Below are positions 1 to 15,100 of a stretch of DNA of 64,000 nt, piece by piece. The notes beneath the pieces were generated by a model. The model did not search any database. It was not told where the DNA came from and saw only the letters and a program-made list of their open reading frames with translations. Every line of letters begins with the position of its first letter. Within the stretch, counting starts at the first letter, position 1. The position numbers and the translations under genes are program-made. The DNA is from Penelope pileata (taxonomy: Eukaryota > Chordata > Aves > Galliformes > Cracidae), in NCBI GenBank assembly GCA_013396635.1, contig WBMW01004108.1, positions 165,412 through 229,411 of the forward strand, in the 5' to 3' direction.

Positions 1-40
1 GTTTTTTTTTTGGGGGGGGTCTCATTGTGTTGTCCCACAG

Positions 41-1749
41 GACCTGGTGGAGGTGTGCAAGCGGGACGGCGCCGAGCGAACCGAGAAGGACGTGGACCGC
101 GTGGTGGGCTTGGGCAGCTCCAGGTCGGCACCGGAACACGGCGTTTTTTAACAAATTGCCATTTTTTTAATTGTTTTTTTAAAATTTTATGGCTCACCAA
201 TGTGGTTTCTGTCCCCAGCGGCAGCGCGGGCCGGGTGATGCTCTCCAAAGAGGACAGGGAAGCAGCCAAGATGGGGCTCTCGGTCTTCACAGTACGTCGG
301 GGTTGACCTGTGAGCGTGGAAACAACACAAATTTTTATATTGGAAGGGCATTTAGATGCGTTCTCGAAGTTAATTCTCCCTTTTAAAGGGAGAAAAACCT
401 TTATTTTGGTGTGATTCAATACTCTGGGCAGGCCCGTGCACTCACTCTGTGCTTTTCATAGAACCATTGAGGTTGGAGAAGACCTCTAAGGTTACCAAGT
501 CCAACCCCAACCCATCCCCACTCAACAATAGAATCATAAAGATTGGAGAAGACCTCCAAGGTCATCGTTGTGTCCAACCATTGACCCATCCCCACTCGTA
601 GAATCATGAAATTAAGGTTGGAGAAGATCTTTAAGATCACCAAACTCAACCATCCCCACCAAACCATGTCCCCAAGTGCCACGTCTCCATGTTTCCTGAA
701 CACCTCCAGGGATGGGGACTCCCCCACCTCCCTGGGCAGCCTGTTCCAATCCGTGACCTCACAGAGAATAATTTTTCCCTAACATCCAACCTGAACCTCC
801 CCCCTGGCTCAACTTAAGGCCGTTACCTCTCAGCCACCTTTTCTCTCCAGCACCAGAAGGTGTGCAGCAGTCCCGAGGCAGCTGGCTCCAAGAGGAAGCA
901 GGACAAGGAGGAGAAGGTGGAGGAGAAGCGGTGAGGACGGGGACACGTCCCATGCCACCTGCCCCTGGTGGGAGGGTGGGAAACACCCGCTTTTCCTGGG
1001 AATATCGTGCAGAATTCTCCTCTGGTTAAGCATCACTTCTTGGGTTGGGCTTGTTTGCATCAGCCTGAATCCCCCCAAAATCCCTATCACCCCCCAAATC
1101 CCTTCTTTACTGTGGGTTTCTCCTTTATCCTGGTGAAGATCCATGCAGGGATGGGGATGGGTGTTTGGCACAGGAAGGGTTGGAGGGATTTGCAGGGCAG
1201 GGACCCACCGGTGCTGCCCTGTTCCTCCCTGACCCTGCAGGACGGAGAGCAGCAAGAAATCCAAAAAAGAGAAGAAAAAAAAGAAAAAGAAGAAACACAA
1301 GAAAGAGAAGAAGAAAGACAAACACCACAAGCGGGACGCGACTCCGTCCTCCTCCGCCTCCTCCCCGGACCACGACGAGAGGTAGCCGGGTTGAGGGCGT
1401 CCCCATGGAGGTGTCCCCATGGAGGTGCTGTCCCCATTGGGTGTTCTTGGTGACACCGCTCTGTCCCCGCAGGCGTCACCGGAGGAAAGCCCAGGACCGC
1501 CCAGCACCCCATGGCGGCCGTCCCGATGCGTCGCGACACCGCCACCGCCACGACACGGACTCCTCCACCAGCAGCGGGGCCTCGGGGAGGAGCCCCTCGC
1601 GCCGTCCCACCCGCAGGAGGGCACGGAGCCGCAGCCGGGACGGCCACCGGCACCCGTCCCCGCGGCACAAGGGCAGGAAGAGGAGCAGGAGCCGGTCTCC
1701 CCGCTCCCACAGGGCCAGGCAGCGTCACGATACGGATTCAGATGACTGA
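41..1749 (+). CDS. MMTAG2: MMTAG2 (C1orf35 homologue), 5'-truncated by window edge
   Basis: Five exons can be read: 41-123, 219-291, 851-930, 1241-1381 and 1473-1749 (stop TGA 1747-1749). All junctions are AG/GT and the phases join without error, giving 654 nt, or 217 residues plus stop. The first two exons match the conserved MMTAG2 segment that reads LSKEDREAAKMGLSVFT here, preceded by an EVCKR..VDR..GLGS-like stretch. The fourth exon is a dense Lys/Glu tract (KKEKKKK type). The fifth is rich in Arg, Ser, Asp and His with RSRSRSPRS-like dipeptides and ends DTDSDD. The human protein is about 263 aa, so roughly the first 80 residues lie upstream of the window. The family is a poorly characterised, probably nuclear protein named from multiple myeloma (multiple myeloma tumor-associated protein 2). 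The charged tail suggests RNA- or splicing-related surroundings, but that is inference. The gene converges on ARF1, the same neighbour as in human. Confidence 0.92.
456..833 (-). repeat. CR1 LINE 3' end, inverted, in MMTAG2 intron
   Basis: The plus strand reads as the reverse complement of a CR1 3' end. A TCATAGAA tail comes first, then TTGGAGAAGACCT, CCATGTCCCCAAGTGCCACG, CACCTCCAGGGATGGGGACT, CTGGGCAGCCTGTTCCAAT and CCTAACATCCAACCTGAACC. The distal terminus (TTGGAGAAGA[C/T]CT) is present three times in tandem, starting at 473, 543 and 618. The inner end stops about 20 nt before the splice acceptor of the exon at 851. Confidence 0.88.
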
Positions 1750-1835
1750 GGGGGTTTTGCTGGAGAGATGTTCCATAGGTTATATATTTTTTAAGGTTAT
1801 TATGTAAATTAAAAGTCACAGCTTTGCAGCTGCCC
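1750..1835 (+). other. MMTAG2: MMTAG2 3' UTR and poly(A) signal
   Basis: A short 3' UTR follows the TGA. The variant poly(A) signal ATTAAA lies at about 1808-1813, so cleavage is expected around 1825-1840. No canonical AATAAA occurs before it. The UTR end is inferred, not observed. Confidence 0.55.
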
Positions 1836-4800
1836 GGGGCTGAGTCTGGCTGTTGCGGGCTTGGCTCGGCGCAGCCTCATTGCTGCCTGCTGCTGTTTTC
1901 TCCACCTGTGGTTCATGGAACAGCAGCCAGGCCCACATGCTCGCTCCATGGATCTGTCCACCCCAAACTGGCCTCTTTGGAGTCACAGCCTTGACCCCAA
2001 TTCACTTTAATTTGGGAGACCTGGGCGCAAGCCACCACCCCCTGGCAAGGCAGGGGGAAGCAGAAGCATTGCCGTGGCCGTGAGCTCTCGTGGAGTGGCA
2101 CAAATCAGTGCTGGGATGTCCCCATTTGTCCGTGTTCCCTGCGTGGGGATGGAGCAATCTGCCCCCAGGGATGAGTGGGGAAAATCAGGGGGTTTTGTGG
2201 CTTTGAGCACCTGGTGGCAGGGGTGACAAATGTCCTTTAGGCTGAGCAATGGCCTCTTTGGCTAAAAAGGAAACCGCAGGGAGAGCTGCTGTAATATTTC
2301 CTCAGTGGACGGGGAGGAGATAGATGGGATTAGGGCATCTCCTGCAGACGTATTCAGCACACTGTTCCCTTCCAGGATTTTAAACCTCACACCATAAATA
2401 GAGTTATTTATGTGCTTGGGATGCTGAGCAAGGGGTGTGGGTTTTAAGTCAATTGGTCCACGTGGAAAGGGGACATCCCGAGCAGCTCCTGGCTGCACAG
2501 GGCCATCAGCACCGAGCACAAGGGCCTCGTTTGTGTCATTAATGATGTAATTCCTCCTGCCTGAAACAGGGCTGCTCTGTGTGTCTTGGCAGACAAAAGC
2601 CTCGTGCCGCAGCCCGGCGTCAGTTTGCACTTTGGCAGCTTTCGGGGCCTTTTGTCACCCAGGGGGGCTGGGAGGGACAGGGCAGGGGGTGGGACTGAGT
2701 GCCCACATCCAACAAGGGCAGCATTCATCGTGGGGGGGGACGAGGTGGAATAAAGCCCTTCTGTCCTGCTCCCCTCCTGGCTGTGAGCATGTGCTTAGCC
2801 CTGCTGGCACGGGCAGCTGGTGCTCTGTGCCTGAGCAGCTTTGGCCCCACGTCCACGTGTAACCCATCCAAGTCCAAGCCTCCTCCGTGAGCTCACTGCA
2901 TTTTGGATCACCCTGGTGGTGCTTTTTGGGGGCTGGGCTGTGTGTGGAGCCTGCTGGGAGCATCCCAGCGGTGGGGATGGTGGAGCATGGCTGCGCTGCC
3001 TGGGGAGGGTTAATGGGAAGTCAGCCCTAGGCTGAAAAGGGAACTTAAAAACCCAAAGTCTGCACAAATCCCAGTGCCCTCATCTGGCCTTCAGGGTAGG
3101 GTGGATGCTGCCAGCAGAGCTGAGATGGGTTCTGCTGGGGTGATCTGCACCCCCAGCTCTGAGCCCCACGCCAACAAAATGGGACAGATGGAGCAGCACA
3201 ACCCATGGAGATGGGAGGAGAGGGACAGCACCCAGCCCAGCGAGTGAGTGAGAGGGGGGCACAAGGAGCTGAGCACTTGGAAGGTCACATCACCCAGAGG
3301 TGCAGCCAGGCTGTGTCCCCTCCTGCAGTCCCTGCTTCCAACCCCTGCAGAGGAACCAGCCCACAGCTCCCACCACCCACGCCAGCTGGCTCGGTCTCCA
3401 AGCGCTGTCTGAAGGTGCCTGTACCTATTTCACACTCAAAACTGAGATCCTACAGAGCAAAACGCTTTGGGAAATAAAAAGGCAGAAAGGGGGGTGAAGG
3501 AGCCTCGCCCCATCCCTGCACAGCCATCCACCTCTGCTTTCCTCCCCTCCAAGCTGCTACACAGGTTCCCACGGACAGGGAAGGACAAGTGGCTGAAATC
3601 CCCGTGGGGGTGGCTGTGCCCTGACCAGAACAAAGCCGGTGCTGCCCTGAGCAGAGAGCTGACTGCCACAGCTCGCTGATCCCCAGATAACATCAGCACA
3701 TTCCCCGTCTCTTCCTCCTTCCAGCCTGGGCCAGCAGCAAACTGCAGCGTGGCTGGGGAGTCTGGACACTGCGGTGCCCTCACACCAACATGCCTCAAAG
3801 AAATTTGTGTAGGGACACCCACGTAGCCAGGAGGTTCTCTGCTGTTGGTGGGGTTTAGGGTGCTGAAGCACCTTTTTAGGGGTACAATGTGATGTCAGCA
3901 GAAGAGCTGGCCCTTCAAGTTCAGTTCCCCTCCCAGAACAGGAATAAATAGATGTCCTGCCCAGTTAGGCATGCAAAGATCCTGATTCAGAGCTTGAAAT
4001 TCAAGGTGAGACAAACAGCTTTGAAAGAATAACCTGACTTACGAGAGTTTTGTAATCCCTTGTCACTGTTTGCCTCATACTGTTTACCCTTGGCTACCAA
4101 GACAAGCTCAGAGCAGGGCTCAGGCAGCCCTTGCTGGGAACCTTGACTAAAGCTGATCTCCTGCCTGCAGCTCACTCAGCTGAAGACAGGGCAGTCAGAG
4201 CAACACCCAGTGAGCCTCTGTACGAGGGCAGTCAGCCCCTGAATGAACCCATGTTGGAGCTCTGAACCTGTGCCGGAGTTCTGGGCCAGTCTGTGCACAC
4301 ATTAAATCCTTCAAACACCAAGGCAGCTGCTTAGAGAGGAAACAGAACCTGGGGTGTGAGGGGAAGTGGAATCTGTTCAGCAGATGAGACATCAGGAGCT
4401 CACCACAAGGCCATTTCTCTCTCAGCTCTGAGAAAGCAGATGCCAGGTCAACAGCCCCCAGAGATCAGCACTCCTGGCACTGTCCCCTCAGCCATCCAAA
4501 GCCCCTGTTTTCCCACCTGTGAGGTGCTGCTAACCTACACAGTACCTTTCATCTTGCACATTTCCAGTCTGGGTAAGGGGGGGAAGAATTTCAGCTGCAA
4601 CTCCAGCCAGGAACACAGCCTGCAGCTGTTCTGCAGCGTGAGCACGGCCGTCAGCAGTGGGAAGCTGTAGCTGAGGAGGAGGCAGCGTGGACACCAGCTG
4701 GGAGCAGTGCTGTCCCAGGAGCCACTGCAGAAGGGAAAAATGAATTTAAGGAGGCAAACTCCATCCCTCAAAAGCAGATCGTTCACAGAGCCTATTGTTA

Positions 4801-5069
4801 TTAAAGTGGGAAGTGATGGGGCTACTCAAGAAACCTGAAGGCAGTAAGGGGACTCCAGCAGAAGCAGACTCCCACCAGACTGCACGAGGAGACTGCTGCC
4901 CACTTCTTCACCTGAAAGAACCAGACTAGGAAAGATGCGTTATTTGGGAAATAAGAAATATGATAAAGTTTCCACACAACTCGTGGTAAAACACAGGTGA
5001 GATTTGCATTGCTCCTCAGTAAAACCTAACAGTCAGTGCCGTACAAAGATGATACAAAACAACGTGATA
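1836..5069. other. Intergenic spacer between convergent MMTAG2 and ARF1
   Basis: This is 3.2 kb of moderately GC-rich unique-looking sequence between the two 3' ends. I recognise no exon, RNA gene, CR1 or other repeat here. The short reading frames have no recognisable homology. Confidence 0.6.
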
Positions 5070-6490
5070 CCAGTGCAAGTTTCATGAAACTTTTTATTCA
5101 ACAAGTATTTCATTATGATTTTGCCAAGATGATCAAATGAACAGCAAGGCATAAAAAACATGAAATAGTTAAGAGATTTTATTCTAATAGCTTTAATTAC
5201 AGTGCTTGTTTGTCGAAATGAAAACTGAAAACAAGTATACAAAACAGTTGATTACTAATCGTGTATTGAAAGCAATAAAGGTTTCCACAACACTAAACAA
5301 ACCAGTTCTGATAGTTCCTCAAGTTAAAGTTTAACAGCTCCAGCTTCTTCAGTGTTTTATCAAAATACAAAAGAAAAGTAAAGAGGTCTTTTTCTGATGG
5401 CAAATCTGAACCTTGCAGTATGAGGGATGCCAAGGGTTTTCACACATATACAGATATGGGATTGTTCCAAAATGGGATTGAGTACTTCTAGAGTGGAATG
5501 ACTCTCCTAACTCTCATGCTTTTTTTTTTTTCCCCCTAGACACTATATATAGATGTTTGGTGTTTCTCATGGCAATTCTTACTTAAGTACAGTACTTTCT
5601 GACTATAGAGCTTAGGACTAGTACAGGCTGTGCTTTCTGTGGAAAAGTTTGCCTTCTGGAGTGGTTTACACACAAAAGTACAAAACACTTTTGACAAATA
5701 CAACAGGCTAAAAATGTGACTTCCAGAAATTATTCAAGTCCAATGGAAGTGATAAATCTCACCTGAACCAAAAGTCAGAAGTTTAGCATGAGTCTGCAAG
5801 CTCATCCAAACCAGGTCTGACAGATCTTTTAACGAGTACGAACAAATACGAGCTACAGACAGAGCCAGAGATTGATTAGTTGTGACCTGTGTGTTAACCA
5901 GGTGAAGCTAATTTGGTGTCAATCACTGCTTCACCCCTTCGAAAGGATCAAGAGTCACCACATCAGAGCTAGAACAGCAGAAGCTATGTCAAACCTTTGT
6001 GTGTTGAAGTGTTTTTACTTTTCCTCGACCGTTTAAAAAAAAAAAAAAAAAATACAGAATTCAGGTTAAAAACCAACCACCAAAATGGATCTCACAGATC
6101 TCACAACCCAACCGAGATAGTATTCAGCTCTACTGCACAAGGACCACTGGCAACCCTTATGTTAAGCCACTTTAATCCCTTCCAAGTACTAAACAGTGAG
6201 TTGATTCTTTACAATAAAAAAGCTGAATAATATTGCATAGGAGTACCAGAAACTGCCTCATTGGAAACAAAAACTATTTACATTAAATAAGAAACCTAAC
6301 TGTTTTCAGGCTTGGATTTGCCACATTTACAGCATGATGCAATATATACTGTGACAAAAGAAATGAAAACAGCTTCCGGCACTCAATACCACAAAGTAGC
6401 ACAGTTTGCCACATTAGAGTAAAGCGAAGGGCGAATAGGAGGAAATAAGAGGGAGGGGTGGAAAAAGAGGGAAGAGGAAGGTTTATGGTT
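5070..6490 (-). other. ARF1: ARF1 3' UTR
   Basis: AT-rich sequence of about 1.4 kb follows the ARF1 stop codon on the minus strand. On that strand AATAAA occurs at 5182-5177 and 5098-5093, the latter inside TGAATAAAAAG, so the main cleavage site is expected near 5070-5085. A 3' UTR longer than 1 kb is normal for ARF1. Alternative shorter forms are possible. The end point is inferred from the signal only. Confidence 0.6.
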
Positions 6491-9082
<2,592 letters not shown>

Positions 9083-9113
9083 CTTGAGATATGCTTTCAC
9101 TGGCCAGTGAAGT
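9083..9113 (-). other. ARF1: ARF1 5' UTR part of first coding exon
   Basis: Thirty-one untranslated bases precede the ATG. They are bounded upstream by a good acceptor on the minus strand, a pyrimidine run ending CTCTTTCTCTAG, at 9114-9125. This gives the usual ARF1 layout, with a non-coding exon 1 spliced to the exon carrying the start codon. Confidence 0.75.
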
Positions 9114-12100
9114 CTAGAGAAAGAGATCACAGTATCACTCATGAGTCACCAATGGCTGTGTATGGAGCAGGGCATAACCAACCACCAAGCAAGTGTCAGA
9201 CAACAGGAACTCTGCAGATACTCCGACCACAGAGTCCCTGAATTTTCCCATTCTGTAGCAAAACAAAAATAAACAGATATTCCAAAACTTAGCCCTCACA
9301 AGATGTGGCTCTGAGTGCTTTAGAGCTTTCAAATATTCTTTCAGAGATTTCAGTGTTAAATGCTGTTCTCAAACTTGTGTTTGTGCTGTTCTTGGCTTTC
9401 AACACCACTGAGGACCTCGGGCACTTTGTCCCTCATTGTCACACCGTAATTTCTGCAGCTTAAGGTCTCACCATAGAACACTATTTTCATTGACCTACAG
9501 TTAAAGTGTTCAGCGTGTGCTTATCTCTTCACTGCTTGCTTGTTCCTTCTTTTGAGAAGGAAACTCGGAACGCAGCTTGGATTCCCTCCTCCTCAGAGCA
9601 GCTTCCTTCCTCTGGAACCCATCGGAAACGGGCTGCGAGCACAAGGCCAGCACAAAGCAGCGTGACACTCCTTGATGCTGGAGAACTCCACGGAGGAAAT
9701 TAAGTTCACTAAGAACGAGTAACTGCATTAGAAGAGCTTCTCCTTCTTCACTTTGGATGCTCACAAGGGATTGACAACATGAGGAGCTCCTGTCTGGGCC
9801 CTGAGGCCGCCATTCCCTGTGCCCCTACCACCACTCCCCGCCACCCCACACTCACCATCACCTTCACAGCTGAGTCTGCCATCACCAGGAACTATCATTG
9901 TGCTCCTGAGCTGAAAAAAGCAGCCTGAAAGCTGCCAGGTGTAGCTGGGGTTGTTACACACTCACACTGCTGCTTTGTCCAGCAACTCAGACCTTAAGTT
10001 GGAAATGAATAAAGCGAACCCAGCTGAAAAACCAAGCTGAAGACAGCAGAAGCACACCGAGCCAAGACGTGTAACACTCAGGGGTTGGGTTTCCTGTAAA
10101 CTAAGTCATAACTTAAATATGAACTCTGAATCAGCTCTCCGAGCTGCTCTGGGCTTTACAATGAAGCTGTGTGCTTGAAACAATTCTCACAGGATGTGTG
10201 TTACAGAGTATCTGTGTCAGACAATCAAACAAGCTCTGAACTGAGAGCTGCACTGCAGAGCACAAGCCTTGCCCTGCTGTTGAGCTCCACGCTGTCAGCA
10301 TCCCCCCCCCCCCCCTCCCTCAGCCCCGGGAAAGGCCTCAACCCCCATCCCTGCCCCTCCCAGGAAGTTGGCTGGAAGCAATTCTGAACCCAGAAGTTGA
10401 GCACTGCAGCATTAACTGAGTCACACGTCTCCGGCCTCACAGTTCAGAGTCCACTCCAAAGTTCCTGAATGACAAACAGCATTTCTGTGACTCAAGAAGT
10501 GACTTCAGATTCATTTATTTTATGCACTGAAGTTCAATGGGATTGAAACTTCACAGCTAAGCTCCTCTGTCAGCCAGACAGGGACTAAAAGCAAATGGAA
10601 GTTTTAGAAGTTCTATTATTCCACCATTTCCCTCCGATTTCTGAAGCACTACCGTGAATATTCAACCACCACTTGAATCTATGGAAGTTATTTAAACAGA
10701 GGAGTTAATTAGGAAGTAGAGAAAAACAGTCTTGCTGCAGTCCCTGTTTACCCAAATCACTCCCAGCAGCTCCCACTGGGATGGAGGCTGCACAGCTCAC
10801 CTTGGTCTGCTGCTCCTGCTGACTCTTAACTGCTACTTTATCTAGAAAAAAAGTCAGAGTTGAACTACTACCTTTTACCAGAGCTCTTGGAGACCATGAA
10901 AACTACCTTAAGAACTTTTATAGGAAATGAGCCATAAGCTCTGCAATAGATTTATTTCTTCTGCATGTGTGAAAGCATAATAGGTTATTAAAGGGCTTGG
11001 GATCTCCCTTCTCCTGGGAGCTCAGTCCCAATCACCTCTGCCTTTAACCAAAGCACACTGCTCAGCTGCTCCTGCATCACCTACCAAACTTATTTGGACT
11101 TTCTGTGAAGAAAATACATTAGAGAACCTGGTTTCCATTGCCTTCTTGCTCCCTCCACATTCACACTCAATCCAAATCCCTTCCAAGTCATCCTGCACCT
11201 CAGGCTGACGTTGCAGACAGTGTATTTTTATTTTTTTTAAAGAAGACAATGGAAATGCAGTTTATAACCTGTCCTCTCAGGACAAGTGTCCTTAGATGTT
11301 GGCTAGAAGGCAGGGGTAAAACTGCTTTCTAAAAGAGACAGATACCAGGAAAAGCCCTCATGCAGAACTCCCCCCAGATGTGTCTGTCTGTCTGTCCATC
11401 CTCCAGCCAGCAGCTGGACCCACGTCTGCCTGCTGTCACAGCAAAGGGAAGCTTGCTGCGTGCTTCCAGCCCTCTCAGGACACCAGCCTGAAGGACTGTG
11501 CTCCCTCACACTAACTGCACAAAAGCACCTTGAGTTCCTTCCTCCCTACCTGCAAAACCCTCCCACAAACCAGCAGCGGGGCCGTGCCCTCCAGCAGCCA
11601 GGGCTGTGCTGTGCAGCCCCCAGGGCAGCAGAGGCATTGGTGCTGCAGCCTGGAGCTGCTGCCCACAACGTCACTGCTGCCACGAGCACAGCTCAGCTGA
11701 GGGATCACGCCACTGCTCCCAGGGTAACCCCGCAGCTCCATGGGCTCAGATGAATTCTTGCTTCACTGCAGACCATGAGAACACACACACACTCCAAAAA
11801 TAGGTGGAAATTAAGAGTCTGTCAGGTTGAGCAAGGAGTCCTGTCTCTTTTCAGGCATCTCCAACCATCTGCATTCTACATTAAGCCTCAGCACAGCTTC
11901 AGCTCCCTGCTGGTGGATGCTCACTGCTCCTTCCCAAACCCAGACCACCCCAAACCATCTCTGCAGTGCCTGTGCAGCTCTCCTTCCTGCTGCTCACCTA
12001 AACCCAACCCACTCCTCCAATGCGTGCAGCAGAAACCTGCTGGGCAGGTCCAGGTGAGCTATCATAAACAGCAAGAGAAAGACACTGGCTGGAGAAGACG

Positions 12101-15100
12101 CAGTTTTGTTCAAGGAAGCCAGGTCTCTCCAGCAGGCTGCTCTCCAGGAAGGGATACAGGGAGATAAGCAGTGAGGAGGACAGATCTCCTCTGCTGGGAA
12201 GTGGGATGTGCTTCCCACAGCACTGAGAGCAGAGGGGCACGTGCCAAGGAAGGCACAGCTACAACTTCACATCTCTGCTTAACATCAGCTCTGGAAAAAA
12301 AAAAAAAAAAGATCTCTGACCACATATAGATGAAACTTCACCAAACCCAGAGTTACAGCAATGCCATGGTTTATACCATGTCTTTAAATACACCACAGCA
12401 GACCAAAATTAGAGGTCATTTAATTAGTGACATTCTGCCTGCACTATAGAAACACATTTATTTCACTTCTAAATACCCACCCTTACCACAGGAGGCTTCC
12501 AATGGGGATGAAACCATGCTCAGAACTCTGCAAGTGGTGCAACAGAAGCTGCTCCATGCAATCATTCTGGCAACCTGTGTCTCTGCATCTGATGCACAGC
12601 AGCAGAAATAAGGTCAGCAGGAAAAGCCTGGCCACAGCACTGTGCCACGCAGAGGTGCAGAGGGCATCTGCTGGCTCTGGAACCAGCAGGCTCCCTTGGA
12701 GGTTGGTATCTTTTTTTAAATGCCTGTTTGGAGGAGAGAATAACAGTGCTCCTACCAGTGGGGCACAGGGTGACACAGCTGAACTGAGATGTGAACCCTG
12801 ACACACAGCCAAACACCTTGGGTGCAAATTGGGGATGCTACAGGTGCAGGATTACATAATTGTAAGAAAAAAATCAGGCCTGTAGCTCCTAAACTGGAAT
12901 TTAACAAGTGGATTACATCAGTCCCAGGGAAATAAAATCTGATCAATTCATTACTTGACAGAAATACTGATTCCAACCCAGCCAGTTGGCCCACACCACC
13001 CTTCTGCTCTATGGCATCCCAGCTTTTCAATGAGAAGCTCAGCGTGCAAAAAAGTGCAAAAGAGACAAAAGATCATGTGTAAAGGAGAGGTGAGAAAACT
13101 TTAGGATTCGAGTTGAACAGCTGCTGCTGGGGTTACACAGGAGACCAGGGGAAGAAATTTCTGTGCAAATCTGACTTGGCAGCTTGTTCTGTACAACTGG
13201 AAGTGTGATTTGGGAGGGAAGGTGAAGAGTGAGCTGGCATAGAAGAAAACACTGCTAAAAATTTTGGATGAATCCAGGCCCACAGCACTCATCCCACAGC
13301 TCAGAAGCACAGGCTGAGCAGTACAGCTGTGTTCTTTGGAACCTGAAGTGATTTCCTTCCAGGTTAAATTACTCCATTACATTGCTCCATTACAGCACAT
13401 TTTGAAAATCACTCCTGATCCAAACACTCCTTCACACACAGCCAGGGTAGCCCAGAACTGTTCAAGTACAGTTGTATTCCGCTATTTTTAGAAGTTGTTT
13501 ACTGGCCTTCCACATGTGATAACCTGAGGGAAAGATGACCAACGCCAGCCCTGCAACTACGTGGCTTCAACACCAGAACTGAGCTTCAATAATTTGGATT
13601 TGATTTACTTGAGGCTTTAGTTATCTGGAGTTACCTGGAACTTAAAATAACCTTAAAAAAGGCAACTCAAGAACTCCTCAGAGCTCTTCCTTCCTCTGAA
13701 GTCCCACCTCCCTGACAGCTGTGCCTGCTGAAAGCAGGGCAGTGTCTGCCCGGGGAGACGGACACCAACCGCTGCAGATCTCCCCATGGAACAGATGTCC
13801 CAAACCATCACAGCCTTGTTGTTGTCCTCCAGGGAAGCTTGGAGGAGAAGCACTTACACCAGAACACGTGAAATACCAGCTAAAGGTATGGAATTGTGCT
13901 TGGCCTCCCAAGGCTGAACCGACCAACTAAGAGCACCCCAATGCACACTGCGTGCTCGAGGCAGATGGAGGACGTCAACCACAAGTGTGAAATGAGGTAA
14001 TGAAACTCCACGGCAGAGCTGCTCCTCTGCAGCATCTTCTCTCAGCCTAAGCAGGCTGAACATCTTGCTGTCTGTGCACAGTACCCAGATACAGCACTTC
14101 CCAAGTGCTGTCCCAGTCTCTGGAGAGCACTGGGCTCCGAGTGCCAGGAAAACAGGAAATAATTCCATTTACAAGATCAAAGCAAGGGCAAAGAAAAGTA
14201 AAAGAGGGAAGCTTGCCTTGGGGTGATGCCTGCTTCCTAGATACCACAAGAACTCAATCCTAAAAAACTAGGCAGAATAAAAACTAAAACAACAAACAAC
14301 AACAGCATGAAGCAAAGAGGGCAGGGTGCTCAACTTGATCCTGAAAACCCAACCAGCTCTTGCCTTACTCACCTGGAGGGAGGTGTAGCAAGCTCCTGCT
14401 GCTCCCAAGCCCAATTTCAAACTATTTTAAGCACCTGTGCACTGCCATGCATAACTCAGAAGCACCCAAATCAACACACAAAAAATACAAAAATACCAAC
14501 AGTGTGGAACACCTGAACTGGAGAGACTTCACGCTGACCTGGGAGGTGCTGGGCACGCTGCTGTGGGAGCTGAGTGTTTGCAAAGCATTTTTTTCCAGGT
14601 GAGCTTTGCACAGTTTTCTGAGGCTGAGCACCGAGTTTAAAAGCTTGAATTCGGAGCCCAATAACCTGTTAATCATCCCTAGCAGGTTGGCAGTAAGTCA
14701 ACATTGACACTCCTGTTAGAAATGGCAAGAGCTCGCTGGGGAGCTTCAGTAATGAAATTGGCTTTTGGTTTGGGGAAAACGTCACAGCAGAGCCCACACA
14801 GCCACCGAGGTACAGGAGCAGGGGGTGAAGAAGGGCTGCTAAAGAACTGAGCTTCCTTAGAATTGAAACATCAGCAGAAGTAGCACCACAGCCCTTCAGT
14901 GTTTGTGCCTGTTAGAAACAAGAAACAAAAATGGATACTTGCGAGCAAAAAAAAAAAAATATGCTGAATAACAGCAAAAAGCAGCTGCTGTAGTAGGAAG
15001 CTGATTATAAACTTCTTTACTCATCAGTTAAAGGGGATAATGGCAGGGGATGGTGGCTCTGCTAAAAGCTCGATGGCATTCCAGCAGCAAAACTGGCAAC

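Noticed and set aside
830..1819. 329-codon frame antisense to MMTAG2
   Set aside because: It runs across well-defined sense exons and introns and its low-complexity Ser/Phe/Leu content mirrors the sense Lys/Arg tracts.
12290..12312. A run as the tail of a processed pseudogene
   Set aside because: No cDNA-like sequence or target duplication is visible upstream of it; it is a plain homopolymer in ARF1 intron 1.
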